Shown: piece by piece, positions 1 through 10,140 of the stretch | Numbering within the stretch: the first letter of the stretch is position 1 | Layout: each line of letters begins with the position of its first letter | NCBI GenBank assembly: GCA_029783825.1 | Contig: JAREIK010000379.1 | Coordinates: 349,340 to 413,339 of the forward strand | DNA length: 64,000 nucleotides | Source: Sapria himalayana | Lineage: Eukaryota > Streptophyta > Magnoliopsida > Malpighiales > Rafflesiaceae | Direction: 5' to 3' | Made by a program: the position numbers and the translations under genes | Notes under the pieces: model-generated | Database searches by the model: none | What the model saw: only the letters and a program-made list of their open reading frames with translations | Told to the model about the DNA's origin: nothing

Positions 1-1300
1 CCAATCATTTGAGGAATAGATGTAGTAGTTCATGGAGGACAACAAGAGGATGTTGAGCCTCCATGAACATAAATTGGTTGAATTGGAAACTTTCAACTCC
101 AACACACAAATATTTTAGGCAAATACATGTTCTTCCCTCAAAAAATCTTGAGACTCAAGTAGGGTGGCTAGTGGGGGTGTTCAAATTTTTTATTGGCCAC
201 AAGTTCCTACCCTACCAGATCCTACCCTACCCTTCTGAAAGATTAACCACAAAAATAAGGTAGGAATGCGAAAGATTTTTTGGTCTTCCGATTAAATCAG
301 GTAGGAATGCGGAATAGCAATTCAATTCTGCATTCCTACCCTACCCTGCCCATATTAATATATATATCTATTATATAAATATTTATGGTGGATTGATGGC
401 TAAAACATTATAATTATTGTTGTAATTGTTTTAGATTTTAGTTTTATTGATTTATTGTGTTATTAAATTGGTGCAACATTAGTGCAAGTTATTTAATTAA
501 ATTATTAAAATATTTCAAAAATTAATAACTACAAAAGTGTTTACCCATCTTCCTTCCCGACTTCCTACCTAATTAATCGGGCAGAAATTTGAGTAGGAAT
601 GCTACATCTTATTAGGTAGGGTATGGTAAAAAAAATTCTTCCACCAAGTAACAGGTAGGAATGCAGAAAACTATATCTTTTATTCGTAGGGTAGGGTTGA
701 CACCCCCAGCAGCTAGCCCTAAATTTGCTAGGTTAGAATAAATATAGTTTTTCTAGTGATACTAATAAGAATCTGAAAGACTACATGATTGTGCAACTCA
801 GAAGTGGGAATGAATTGGAGAACAAAAAGTTAGAAGAAAGTGGAAATATGAAGTGCAGTATCAAAAATACTATAAAAGAAGCTGAAATATCGATGTAGCA
901 GCAACATGATGAAGAAGGAACCAACAATCCAAAAGAAAAAACTCAAATATCTAGGAATGAAGTTTTCTTCCCGCAGAGACTACAAATGACTAAAATAGAG
1001 GAGTATTTCTCCAAGTTTTTGGTGATCTTTATGAAAGTGGAAATCAACCCATCTTTTCTAGAGGTAGTTGTTCAAATGTCACTCTATGTTAAGTTTCTAA
1101 AGGATATCCTTAATAAAAAAAAGAAAATTTGCTGAAGATGAAGTGGTGAACCTGACTGTCACATGTAGTATAGTCATCTAGAGAAGACTACCAGAAAAAA
1201 TGAAGGATCCAAGAAGTTTCACTATTCCATGCACTATCGGAGAAGTCAAAAATATCAAGAGCATTATACATTTGCTGGAAAAGGATAGTTTGATTTTAAA
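1..1300 (+). pseudogene. Athila-like element A: gag C-terminus and protease lead-in (degenerate, split by MITE)
   Basis: Decayed gag/protease of a Ty3/gypsy element of the Athila type. Before the MITE the frame reads NLETQVGWLA, matching the conserved gag tail NLE-QVGQLA, and it resumes after 716. From about 965 the frame reads FFPQRLQ, then LYVKFLKDILNKKKK and, after a frameshift, LPEKMKDPRSFTIPCTIGE (to about 1243). This is the conserved lead-in to the aspartic protease in Athila/Tat elements. The catalytic D-x-G segment expected next is absent: the sequence passes within about 100 bp to RNase H, so the protease core and the whole reverse transcriptase are deleted. Several stops and frameshifts make it non-functional. 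The element starts outside the window. Family assignment is from remembered motifs. Confidence 0.8.
172..708. mobile_element. 537-bp hAT-type MITE inserted in Athila A gag
   Basis: The ends are inverted: TGGGGGTGTTCAA on the left and TTGACACCCCCA on the right. They are flanked by imperfect 8-bp target-site duplications GTGGCTAG (164-171) and GCAGCTAG (709-716), 6 of 8 identical. Joining the flanks restores the gag frame around QVGWLA. The arms carry repeated CCTACCCTACC / GTAGGAATGC motifs in both orientations, and the centre is AT-rich. It has no coding capacity. The 8-bp TSD and the terminal GGGGGTGTYAA point to the hAT superfamily. Confidence 0.85.
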
Positions 1301-1365
1301 GAGTCCTACTAAAATGCATTTGAATAGATCAATCCAGACTAGTGGAAACTCAAAATCATGGCCAC

Positions 1366-1735
1366 ACTAGACTAGAATAGTGCATTTGAAATCATGTGTG
1401 ATGCTAGTGATTTTGTAATGAGAGCTATACTGATACAAAGAAAAGATAAAATATTCAGGGTCATCTACTATGCTAGAAAAACCTTCAATAAAGCTCAAGA
1501 AATTATTTCTCTACTAAAAAAGAGATGCTAGCCATAGTATTTGCATGTAAAAAATTTAGGCCATATATTTTGGGTTATTATGTTATCATCCATACTGACC
1601 ATGTAATAATTAAATATTTAATGGAAAAGAAGAAAGCTAAGCCAAAATTGATCAGATGAGTGCTGTTACTACAAGAATTGAATCTTGAAATAAATGATAA
1701 AAAGGGTTGTGACAATGTGATAGGTGATCACTAGT
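1366..1735 (+). pseudogene. Athila-like element A: RNase H domain (degenerate)
   Basis: The reading frame gives FEIMCDASDFVMRAIL, then IYYARKTFNKAQE, then TDHVIIKYLMEKKKAKPKLI, and ends LNLEINDKKGCDNVIGDH. This is the Ty3/gypsy RNase H block (CDASD...YYAS-T...TDH-ALKYL...KKG-ENVVADHLS). The catalytic acidic residues of CDASD and TDH are still readable. A frameshift near 1510 and stops break the frame. Immediately downstream, FLDEYLF matches the linker that normally precedes integrase, and it is cut by hAT-1 at 1820. Because RT is missing, this lies almost directly behind the protease lead-in. Confidence 0.85.
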
Positions 1736-2119
1736 GAAGAATGAAAATAACTACTTGAAATGAAGGAGAATCTAAAGTCATTAAAAATTTTTTAGATGAG
1801 TATTTATTTTAGCTGTCATTAAAGGTGTCAACTGAGTCGGGCCGGCTCGGACCGGCATGAGGCACGACACAATTCGGCCGTGCTGGGCCGGCCCGACACA
1901 GGAATTTTCCATGCCCGGGCCCGTGCCATGTCAAGGCCAACCAAGCCTCGTGCCGTGCCTGACCCAGCATGATTTGGTGGCCCATGGCATGGCCTGCCGG
2001 CACTGGACATGTCCCTCACCCCACCCATTCGCCAGTGCCATTTGGTTCGGATAGGGAAAATGCACGGGCACTGGTCCGATTCCACTCTGACCCGACCTAC
2101 GGTCCCGCCCGACCCAAAT

Positions 2120-2148
2120 CCCCCCCTCCCCCCCCCCCCCCCCCCCCC
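2120..2148. repeat. Poly-C tract
   Basis: This is a run of cytosines with a single T, in the 5' GC-rich subterminal part of hAT-1. The minus strand is a long G-run that could form a quadruplex. hAT-3 has no such tract at the equivalent place, so it arose in this copy. Confidence 0.9.
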
Positions 2149-2649
2149 AACGGTTAAAAAAATAAAAAGTCGAATAGCAGACATTGGATTTCATCTCCAA
2201 CAGCTAGGGGGCAGAATCCAACGGCCCTCATGATTCTGCCACCTAAAATTCAATAAAAAATTAAAAAAAACATAAAAAATACTTTTTTTAAAAAAAAATT
2301 TACTATAATCTATAAAATCCCCCAACCTCTCTATAACATTTATATTTTTCATAAACATTTATTCTCAAATCTTACTCTCAAAATTCTCTCAAAACTCTTG
2401 CTCTTCTCTCTCTATTGAGACTCGGGATTTCATCAATTGGCTCGGCTTTTCAGGACTCTCAACTCGGGTTTGAAAGTTTGAACTAGATTGTGGTGCACCG
2501 TGTACATGAGCTACCTCACTGCTTTACCGAGTAGTTTAAGTTATTTGTTTACTTTCTCTCTCTCTCTCTAGTCTCTCTCTCTAATCCAAAAATCTAAAAT
2601 CTATCATCTAGTCTCTAGTCTACCTCTTGTTTTAAAAAAATCTAAAAAA

Positions 2650-4535
2650 ATTAATAATACTAATGAAACATATTTAAATTTAGAAAATGAAAATCTTACA
2701 CAAAGGTATGCCAAATTATTCACCAAAAAACATGGTGCATTAGATCCTAGGCAAACCCAACTTAGCACTGCATTATTTAAGATTGGTTTTGAGTTCGGTC
2801 TCAAAGTTTACTCTCTTCATATACTGCAATGAGTTGGGTAAAAAAGTCATGGCCAAACTTATCACATTGATGGGTCTTCCGATAAGATTTTCAGAAGATC
2901 CAAGGATAGTGCACATCATGCAAATATATTTTTAGCCTGCTTATCATAAGATTCCTAGGTCCACATCTAGGAATGATATACTAAAATTTTATAAGTTAGA
3001 AAAATAAATAATAATTAATGAATTTATGGCATATTGTGGAGTGGTATCTGTGACGTCTGATATCTGGACAAGTCATGATAAATCATCTTTATGCATGTCT
3101 CAAAGGCCACTATGTAGATTCTAACTGGACAATGAATAAAAAAATTTTAGGATTCTCTGAGATTCTCCATCCTCATGATGGCCCGGCCATTTTTGAGTAT
3201 AGATGAAAATCTTTAGAGAATATAAAATTCAAAATAAAATTTTTAGTATCACATTCTATAACACATCTAATAATGGAGTAGCATAACATGTTTGTTTGGA
3301 ATATTAGAGACACACCATTAGGAGAAATCTTTTATGTCAGATGCAAGTGTCACGTGATTAACCTGACTGTGCAATTGGGTATGAAGGTGTGTTCCCCCAC
3401 ATTGGATAATATACGTAATGCACAAAAATATATTCGCACTCCTCGTAGACAACAGGAGTTTGGTAGTCTCTATTTGTCTGTGAATCTTAAGAAGAAGAAA
3501 TTCCAATCGGATGTGAGACACCGTTGGAATTACACGTACCTGATGTTGGAGTCATGTGTTGGATATGAACACATGATATTTGACTACGTCAATAGTAAGA
3601 GTGACGAACTTATTATTGACAACACTGACTGGGCTTCAAAAATTTCATTTATGAAATTTTTGAAGATTTTTTATGACATGATGAACATGTGTTCGTCGGT
3701 TTATACTCCCACGACTTGCATTGCACTCAGGTGCATATACAACTTTAAAGCATGTTTAGGAAGTAACGAGCTGACCCGACACTTATTCATATTGTTGCAG
3801 AGATGGAAACCAAGTACTTAAAATACTGGTCCACCATTCCATCTCTTTATTGTCTCACTGCATGCATGGACCCTAGGGTTAAGTTGGAAGGGGTAGATAA
3901 CACCCTGACTTACATTTCTTCGTGCATGAACCTGGAAGACCCACCTAAAAGGTTCATTCACGAGAAGTTGACTGACCTATTTGCATACTACGATACTAGG
4001 TATGGTTGTAAAAGTAGTGAGACTGTGATTACGGACATGAATACCTTCTTCGGAGATGATGATTTTTCCATTCAGTTAGCGAGGGAGAAACGACGGGGTG
4101 GACCTTACATAGGACCGAGCTTTCTCGGTACTTAGATACCGATTTCTGCTCAATCCTATCACATTCTGAACTAAGAATCTTTATATATTACATTGGTGGA
4201 AATCATACGAGTCCACCTTTCCCATGCTATCTAAGATGACACGGGATCTACTGACTCCTCCGGTGTCGAGCATCGCATCTAAGTCTGCTTTTTCTCTTGT
4301 AGAGAACGTGATTTCGAATATGAGATCAATATTATGTTCAGATATTGTTGAGACCTTGACCTATTTGAAGGATTGGGAGAATTCGAGGTTTAGCATCCAG
4401 GATTGTGCTGGAGCTGGGACAGGGACTGCATCCGCCATGAAAGCGGAGGAGTTGATTGCTGATGATGATGATCCATATGATAGTAATTTTGATGTTGCAG
4501 TTGATGATGCTCATGATATGTCGATTGACGATTGA
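2650..4535 (+). pseudogene. hAT-1 transposase (zf-BED/RICESLEEPER-like), BED finger deleted
   Basis: Decayed hAT transposase. Recognisable blocks in order: TYLNLENENLTQR (N-terminus; start codon lost compared with hAT-3), TKKHGALDPRQTQL, MFVWNIRDTPLGEIF...CHVINLTVQLG (3288-3600, RNase H-like core), METKYLKYWSTIPSLYCL (3803 on), HEKLTDLFAYYDTRYG, and a C-terminal dimerisation region DLLTPPVSSIASKSAFSL (4224-4535, ending MSIDD). Compared with hAT-3, exactly 210 bp encoding the whole BED zinc finger are missing at about 2693-2700, between short AGAGG-type repeats, so the frame is kept. Later stops and frameshifts make it inactive. Transposase binds the terminal repeats and cuts and pastes the element in the nucleus; this copy cannot. 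Confidence 0.85.
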
Positions 4536-5296
4536 CATGGTTGCTGATTTTTCCTGCCCGTTGCTAGACGCAGTTGCCAATGTCACGCCACGCCACATGT
4601 CATTTGTCATTGTCACTAGATTTTGATTTTTGATGTCTCGCAATCATGGACACGGCTGATGATTTGTGTTATTTTTTCTTGATTCTGCTTTTTGATTTCG
4701 ATATTTTATTTTGTATTGAATGTATATTTTTTTTTATTTACGTTATGTTGTATTTGCTTTAGTTCGGTATCTATTGGCCGATTAGACATTTGATTTGCTT
4801 TTGGTTTTGTGACTTTATAACTTTTTTTGACGAAATTTTTTGTTTAATTTATTTTTGTGTTTAATTTTTTTATTTAAAATTCTATAATTTAATTCTAATA
4901 AATTATAATCTAAATTTATTAAAAATTAATAAAAAAATTTAAACTTTATTAATATTTTATATTCAATAATTTTTAAGTTACAAATTTAAAATTTTTAAAC
5001 ATTATCCATATATAATATAATATATATTTTATATATAGTTTAATACAATACTTTAAATTTTTAAAAATATAAAAATTTTATTTTTTTAACCACGCCAGTA
5101 CGGATCGACCCGACACGATACTTTTACAGCCGAGCCGGTGGGCCGTGCTGGGCCTGGCTTGAATAAACCGTGTCAGGCCAAGCATGGCATGGTATAGTAA
5201 TCGTGTCGTGCTTGGCCCGGCACGAAAGCATCATCGTCCTCAAAAAAATGGGCCGGGCCAGCCTGGCACATCCTATTTGACACCTCTTGACGTCAT

Positions 5297-6545
5297 TACA
5301 GATACCCTGATATATAGATTTAGTGAACTACCGAGCTTGTGAAGTTATACCACCAGAATTCAGCTACTAGTAGAAAAAAAAAGCTATGAACTAATAGTCG
5401 GTATGTGGGATGACCCATTATTATTTTAAATAGGAGCTAATATGATTATCAGAAGGTATGTGCAAAAAAAAATAAGGCAACATATTGAAAGAATGTCATG
5501 CATCACAATATGAGAGGCATTTTTTAGGGCACAAAATAGCTCACAAAATTCTCCAATCAGATTTTTACTAACCTACCTATCTTTAAAGATTGCATTGAAT
5601 GAGTCAAATTGTATGATCAATGACAAAGAATGAGGAATGTCAGCAAGAGTAATGAAATGTCCCTACAAGGTATATTGGTGGTACAAATTTGTGATATATA
5701 AGGGATAAATTTTATGTGACTTTTCCCAATTCTTATGGAAATATATACTTACTTCTAACTATTGATTATGTATCAAAGTGGTTGGAGGATACTAATTTTC
5801 CAAGGAATGATGTAAATATTATGGTGGGATTCATACAAAATAATATTTTGAGTAGATTTGGAACACCCAAAACTATCATAAGTGATTGAGGAGATCATTT
5901 TGCCAATAAAGTTTTTGACTAACCAATAAGCATATACGAGATTAAACATATATTATGTTTGGCATATCATCCTCAGACTAATGGTCAGGATAAAAATTCT
6001 AATAGGAAAATTAAGAAGATTCTAGAAAGAATAGTAAGCTTAAGTAGAAAGGATTAGTCCTTAAGGCTAGATGATACACTATGAGCTTATAGGATAGCAT
6101 TTAAAACTCCCATTTGAATGTCCCCATATTGAATTGTCTTTGGAAAATCTTATCACCTACCTCTGGAATTAGAATACAAAGCAATGTAGACTATTAAACA
6201 ATTGAATCTTGACTTCAAGACTGCTAATGAAGAAAGATTACTCCAAATTAAAGAACTGGAAGAATTGAAAAATAAAGACTATTAGAGTGCTAGAATCTAT
6301 AAGGATAAAATAAAGAAATGACATGATCAAAGGATTTTGAGGAGAGAATTCAAGATAGGAGACCAAGTTCTATTTTTCAACTCCAAACTAAAACTATTTC
6401 TAGAAAAGTTGAAGTCAAAATGGAGTGGTTTATATATAGTAGTAACAAGTACAATCTTTTGGATAGTAATAGTGAGAACAACAATTAGATAAGAGTTTAA
6501 GGTGAATCGTTAAAGACTAAAGCACAACCTTAACATTAAATGAGT
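5297..6545 (+). pseudogene. Athila-like element A: integrase (degenerate)
   Basis: It starts LVNYRACEVIPPEFSY (RNase H-integrase linker) and continues VWDDPLLF, TIDYVSKWLE, FGTPKTIISD, then AYHPQT, VFGKSYHLPLELEYKA, HDQRILRREFKIGDQVLFF and KLKSKWSGLYIV, ending with the typical GPFKVN-QRLKHY-like tail. These are the DDE core and C-terminal domain of Ty3/gypsy integrase in Athila order. Of the DDE triad, the D of TIDY and the D of ISD are visible. Several in-frame stops and at least one frameshift are present. Integrase would insert the cDNA into the nuclear genome; this copy is dead. Confidence 0.85.
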
Positions 6546-8020
6546 TCAAACGAGATGAAATTTTTATAGAGGGAGATACTGCTGAAGGAGAAGCATGCAG
6601 GAAAGTCCAACCAGAGACTAAAAAATTGAGCAGCTTTTGGAAGGTAACTCATATAAGAGTTTGATATGAATGTGTTAATTTATTTCTTCTTCCTTTTTAT
6701 TTTTAGTAGTTTAGAATATATTGTTAATCTTTTCCTTGATGAGTTATTTGTAGAGTTTTAAAGAACTGCGGACAAATTAGCACAAAATAAAAGTTGACAA
6801 AAAATATTCATCAAGTTTTAAGGAAATATTAGACTAAAAGAGGAGTATTTACTTTCCCTTAGAAATCAATTCTAAAAAGATGCATGGTGTTGAGTTTGGG
6901 GGAAGAAAAATTTATAAAAATGGAAAAAAAAAATAGTCTTGGCTGAGGTGTTTATTTGGATATTTTCATTATAATGATGAGCTAGTACATGTTATATTTG
7001 TTAGGAAGCATGCAGATCCTTAAAGAAATGAATTGCATTGTTTACTCATCAACCAAAAAAATGGACATTTTTTTGTTTGTCATGACAAATAGGCATAGAT
7101 CTTGGAAGAAAACTGATAAAGACTTAACTTTTGGTCGCAATAAAGTTTTTGAAGTCACAATATTAATTAAACATTTCAAACAAGGCAAAATCATGCCATT
7201 ACATATATTCTGTCGCGACACCATTTTTTAGATTTCAAAACTGTTTAATGTCACGACAAAAATTTATTTTCTTTTGATAGAGCAGATCAATTACTATGAA
7301 TATAAAATAAAATAAATTTATATTGTAATCAAAAGAAGGAATGTCATGACCTGGATAATATTGTGCAAAACTGAAAAAAAGAAATCAAGCAAGTCATGAC
7401 AAACAAAAGTTAGGTCTCAAGGGTTACTTTAAGTCACAATAAACTTAGGCATGTCGTGACATAAAAAAAGTGATCTTACAATAAAAAATTAAATAATTTT
7501 TTTTATTGAGTGAATGAGTTAATTTTAAATACAATGATCATCATCAAAGAGAATAAATTTTGTGTGCTGAAATTAAGTCACAACATGCGCATGTGAATTT
7601 CGAGCCCACCAAGATTAAAGTCATGATCCATGCACATTAATTTCTTTGTCCCACCAAGAATTAAGAAGCGATATGTGTACTTTAATTTCAAGCACCACAC
7701 GTGAACTTCAATTTAAAAACCTCAAATAATTCTACTTCTTTTTCTATTTTCAACCCCACAAATCATCTCTAATGCTAGTCATTCAAACTTAAAATGCTAG
7801 TGCCCCTATTTTTGTCCCAACATTTTTTTGATAAACTCATTTCCAAATCTAAATAGCTAAGAACTTGAGTTTTTCATCCACCCTAACAAGATCATGTAAG
7901 AGAACAAACAACAAAAGGAAGAGGTTCAGTTAGGACCTCCAATAGAGACAAACTCATGGGGAGAACTAGAAGCTCCAGATGAATTTGAGTCACTGGTAGA
8001 AGGAAGAAAAAAGAAAAAAA
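6546..8020 (+). other. Athila A non-coding spacer between integrase and env-position ORF
   Basis: No coding similarity was recognised. A GAGTTTGGGGGAAG segment at about 6890 resembles the G-rich TTTGGGGG motif common downstream of pol in Athila-type elements. Around 7079-7460 the sequence is full of GTCATGAC, GTCGCGAC, GTCACGAC and GTCGTGAC words. The open frame at 6989-7231 has no recognisable relatives. Confidence 0.5.
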
Positions 8021-8059
8021 TGGTTGAGATGCATTAGGAGTCAGAAGAGGAAGATGAAG

Positions 8060-8795
8060 CATTCATTTCTAATGAAGCACACTCTACCAGGTAAAAATAC
8101 TTCTCTCAAAAAGATTGTATCAAAGAGAAAGAACTTGAGAAATTTATCTCATTATTTGAAAAGAAAATGGAGCTATTGGGTTGGAGGGCCTTCTACGAGC
8201 ACCAGAGTCTGGGATACAGTGATATAGAAAGAAATTCCATGTCAAATTTGGTGGCAATGAAGAAGAAAACTATTTATGTCAAAGGAGTATTGGTTCCATT
8301 TAGAGAGAAAAACATAAATGAGTTGTACCAGCTTGAGCATCAGAAACATGGGTTCAAGTCCAAGAAGATGGTGGAGAGCCCGAATCATGGCACAATTATC
8401 AAAAGACTGACAAATGGTAAAGGGAAGTGGGGGAGTAGCAAGCGAAAAACACATGAATCGATAAACTAAAGAAATCTTATAGAAAAGGCTAAGGTTTGGT
8501 TCCATTTCATTTTGTTGGTTATAGCTTCAACGAAACATATGTGCTCCATCAAAAGAACCACAAGTATTGCTATTGTATACCATCTTGGAGGGGTACAAAA
8601 TAAATATTTGGGTGATCATAGAGACCTTGATATTGGAATACCATCAGGGCAACAGAAGATGGTTAATTTCTCAACCAGTATTAATCACCAAGTTGTACTT
8701 GGATGCTAGGGTAAAAGAGAGGAGAGAAGAATTATGCCCAAGAGTCTTTCCTCTGACTTTAATAGGGGTAGTTAAGGGGCCAAAAAGTATAAATT
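8060..8795 (+). pseudogene. Athila A env-position ORF: putative plant transposon protein domain (degenerate)
   Basis: Translations read MELLGWRAFYEHQSLGYSD, then TIYVKGVLVPFREKNINELY, then after frameshifts LLYTILEGYKINIWVIIE and LITKLYLDARV. This order (W-FY...F---L...V-V+G--VPF--+-IN-LY-L...LLY-IL-G--INVG-II...LIT-LC--AGV) is the conserved plant-specific domain encoded downstream of pol in Athila-type elements, often annotated as 'putative plant transposon protein domain'. Its biochemical role is unknown; its position matches that of an envelope-like gene, but I see no signal peptide or transmembrane helix. At least two frameshifts break it. The assignment is from remembered family motifs. 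Confidence 0.65.
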
Positions 8796-8882
8796 AAAAA
8801 GTAGTCAATGCGGAGGACAACTCAAAGGAGGAAGGAGATAGAAGAAAAGCTTTGAACATACCCTAAAAAAGCTCATACTTTT

Positions 8883-9169
8883 ATGATGACAGAGAATAGA
8901 CAACAAGAAAAGGAAGATGTCTCTACTCTCATTTTAACATGGCTTGCACCACCAAAAGAAAGAAACCCTTTTGTGTACTCACTACCCTCATTCAGAACTA
9001 AGAACATGGAAGTAGGTGAAAGCCCAAGAATGGAGGAAATAACCTTAGAAATGATAGAGATGGTGATCTCCATGAACAAGGATATGGAAGAAGAAGAAAA
9101 GAAGCGGGGAACCAATCAAGAACTCAAGAAAGACAGTTGGAAAGTAGAGCTCAAAAGAATAGAATAACA
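8883..9169 (+). other. 94-codon charged ORF downstream of the env-position domain
   Basis: An open frame begins MMTENRQQEKEDV and ends in a highly charged stretch rich in Glu and Lys (KDMEEEEKKRGTNQ), probably helical or coiled-coil. No family recognised. It follows the transposon domain with the spacing expected for its C-terminal tail, so I read it as the end of the same decayed ORF rather than a separate gene. Confidence 0.4.
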
Positions 9170-9954
9170 ATAGAAGGAAGTTTTAAAATAAAGAAAGCAA
9201 GAGTGGACTAGAAGGATCACAGCCTTTCTACCATGGACTATGAAACTTTTGGCATCATGTCAAAACTACCTCCCAAAAAATGAAAATTAGCTTTCAAAAA
9301 CCTCTCAAAAATTTTTCTCTTCCAAACATACCCAAGCCATAAAAAAGTCAACAAGTTCAGAAAATTAAATAATGTCATAATTTGTTTAGAAATTCTATTG
9401 CTATGTTTTATTTTATTATCGTGGATTCTATTTAAAACTACCTCATAATATCAATTTAGTTTTTTTTTCTTAAGGACAAGAAAACCTTTAGGTTTTGTGG
9501 TATTTGATGAGTCAAAAAGTCATCTATGTTTTAGTCCTTTTTCCTAGCATATTTTAATGTTTAGGAAATAAATTTCATACTGAAAGATAGAAATTCACTC
9601 TTCTCATGGTTTTGTATGCCTTTAGTTAGAAAAAATAAAATTGCAATAAAAATCTAAGAAATTGGTGAAGAAAAATGTGTCACGATAAAATCAACTATGT
9701 TGTGATAAAAATCTAAAGAAGAACTAAAAATAAAGCCATAGCCAGTGAATGATATAGTAACCAATAATAAGAAGAAAGAAAGATGGGGTTGTTACCACTC
9801 AAGTCCCCATTAGGAGCATGAAGTCGCAACATACAACAAGTTGTAACTAAGAGTCCAAGACAAGAAAACTATTGTTGTAACAAAGAAATCTTTTTATTAA
9901 GAATCCCAAAATAGAAATTTGGTCACAATAGCAAAGTTCAAGCAACAGGAAAGA
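9170..9954 (+). other. Athila A 3' untranslated region
   Basis: No coding capacity recognised. It contains a short polypyrimidine tract and CTTAAGGACAAG...GTTTTGTGGTATTTGATG (about 9473-9510), which resembles the post-ORF segment (GGACAA...GTGTGGGGG) typical of Athila elements. From about 9670 words like GTCACGATAAAATC appear, leading into the minisatellite at 9955. The LTR start cannot be fixed. Confidence 0.4.
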
Positions 9955-10140
9955 ACTTCGTCATGATATCAGAATTGGACTTGACATCAGAATTTAGTCA
10001 TGACATTACAGATTTATAGTTGGTTGTGACATCAGAATTGGTCATGACATCAGAATTTGATTATGACATCAAAATTGATTCTGACATCAGAATTGATTAT
10101 TATATCAAAATTGGTCTTGATAGCAAAAATAGGTCATGAC
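9955..10140 (+). repeat. Degenerate ~19-bp minisatellite, GTCATGACATCAGAATTGG type
   Basis: About nine degenerate head-to-tail copies of a unit close to GTCATGACATCAGAATTGG. Three copies preserve the exact palindrome GTCATGAC (9997, 10041, 10133). Variants include GTTGTGACATCAGAATTGG and TTATGACATCAAAATTGA. It lies in the probable LTR or 3' region of Athila A. Confidence 0.85.

Larger units (their letters stand above)
1820..5288 (+). mobile_element. hAT-1 transposon (3.47 kb) inserted between Athila A RNase H and integrase
   Basis: The left end is TAAAGGTGTCAAC followed by GC-rich GGCCGGCTCGG; the right end is GGCCCGGCC-rich sequence closing with ATTTGACACCTCTT. The terminal repeats match hAT-2, hAT-3 and the MITE at 15,003. 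Flanking 8-mers GCTGTCAT (1812-1819) and GACGTCAT (5289-5296) agree at 6 of 8 positions. Both subterminal regions are dense in CCGGCACG-like words, in strong contrast to the AT-rich interior. A C-tract (2120-2148, one T) lies in the 5' region. It contains a decayed transposase gene. The host frame (FLDEYLF | LVNYRACEVIPPE) resumes on the far side. Confidence 0.88.

Noticed and set aside
181..715. CCCTACC repeats as interstitial telomere sequence
   Set aside because: The plant telomere repeat is CCCTAAA; these words belong to an inverted-repeat MITE with a TSD.
1828..2233. Overlapping open frames on both strands with poly-Gly or poly-Pro
   Set aside because: They come from the C-tract and GC-rich hAT-1 subterminal repeats; no protein similarity.
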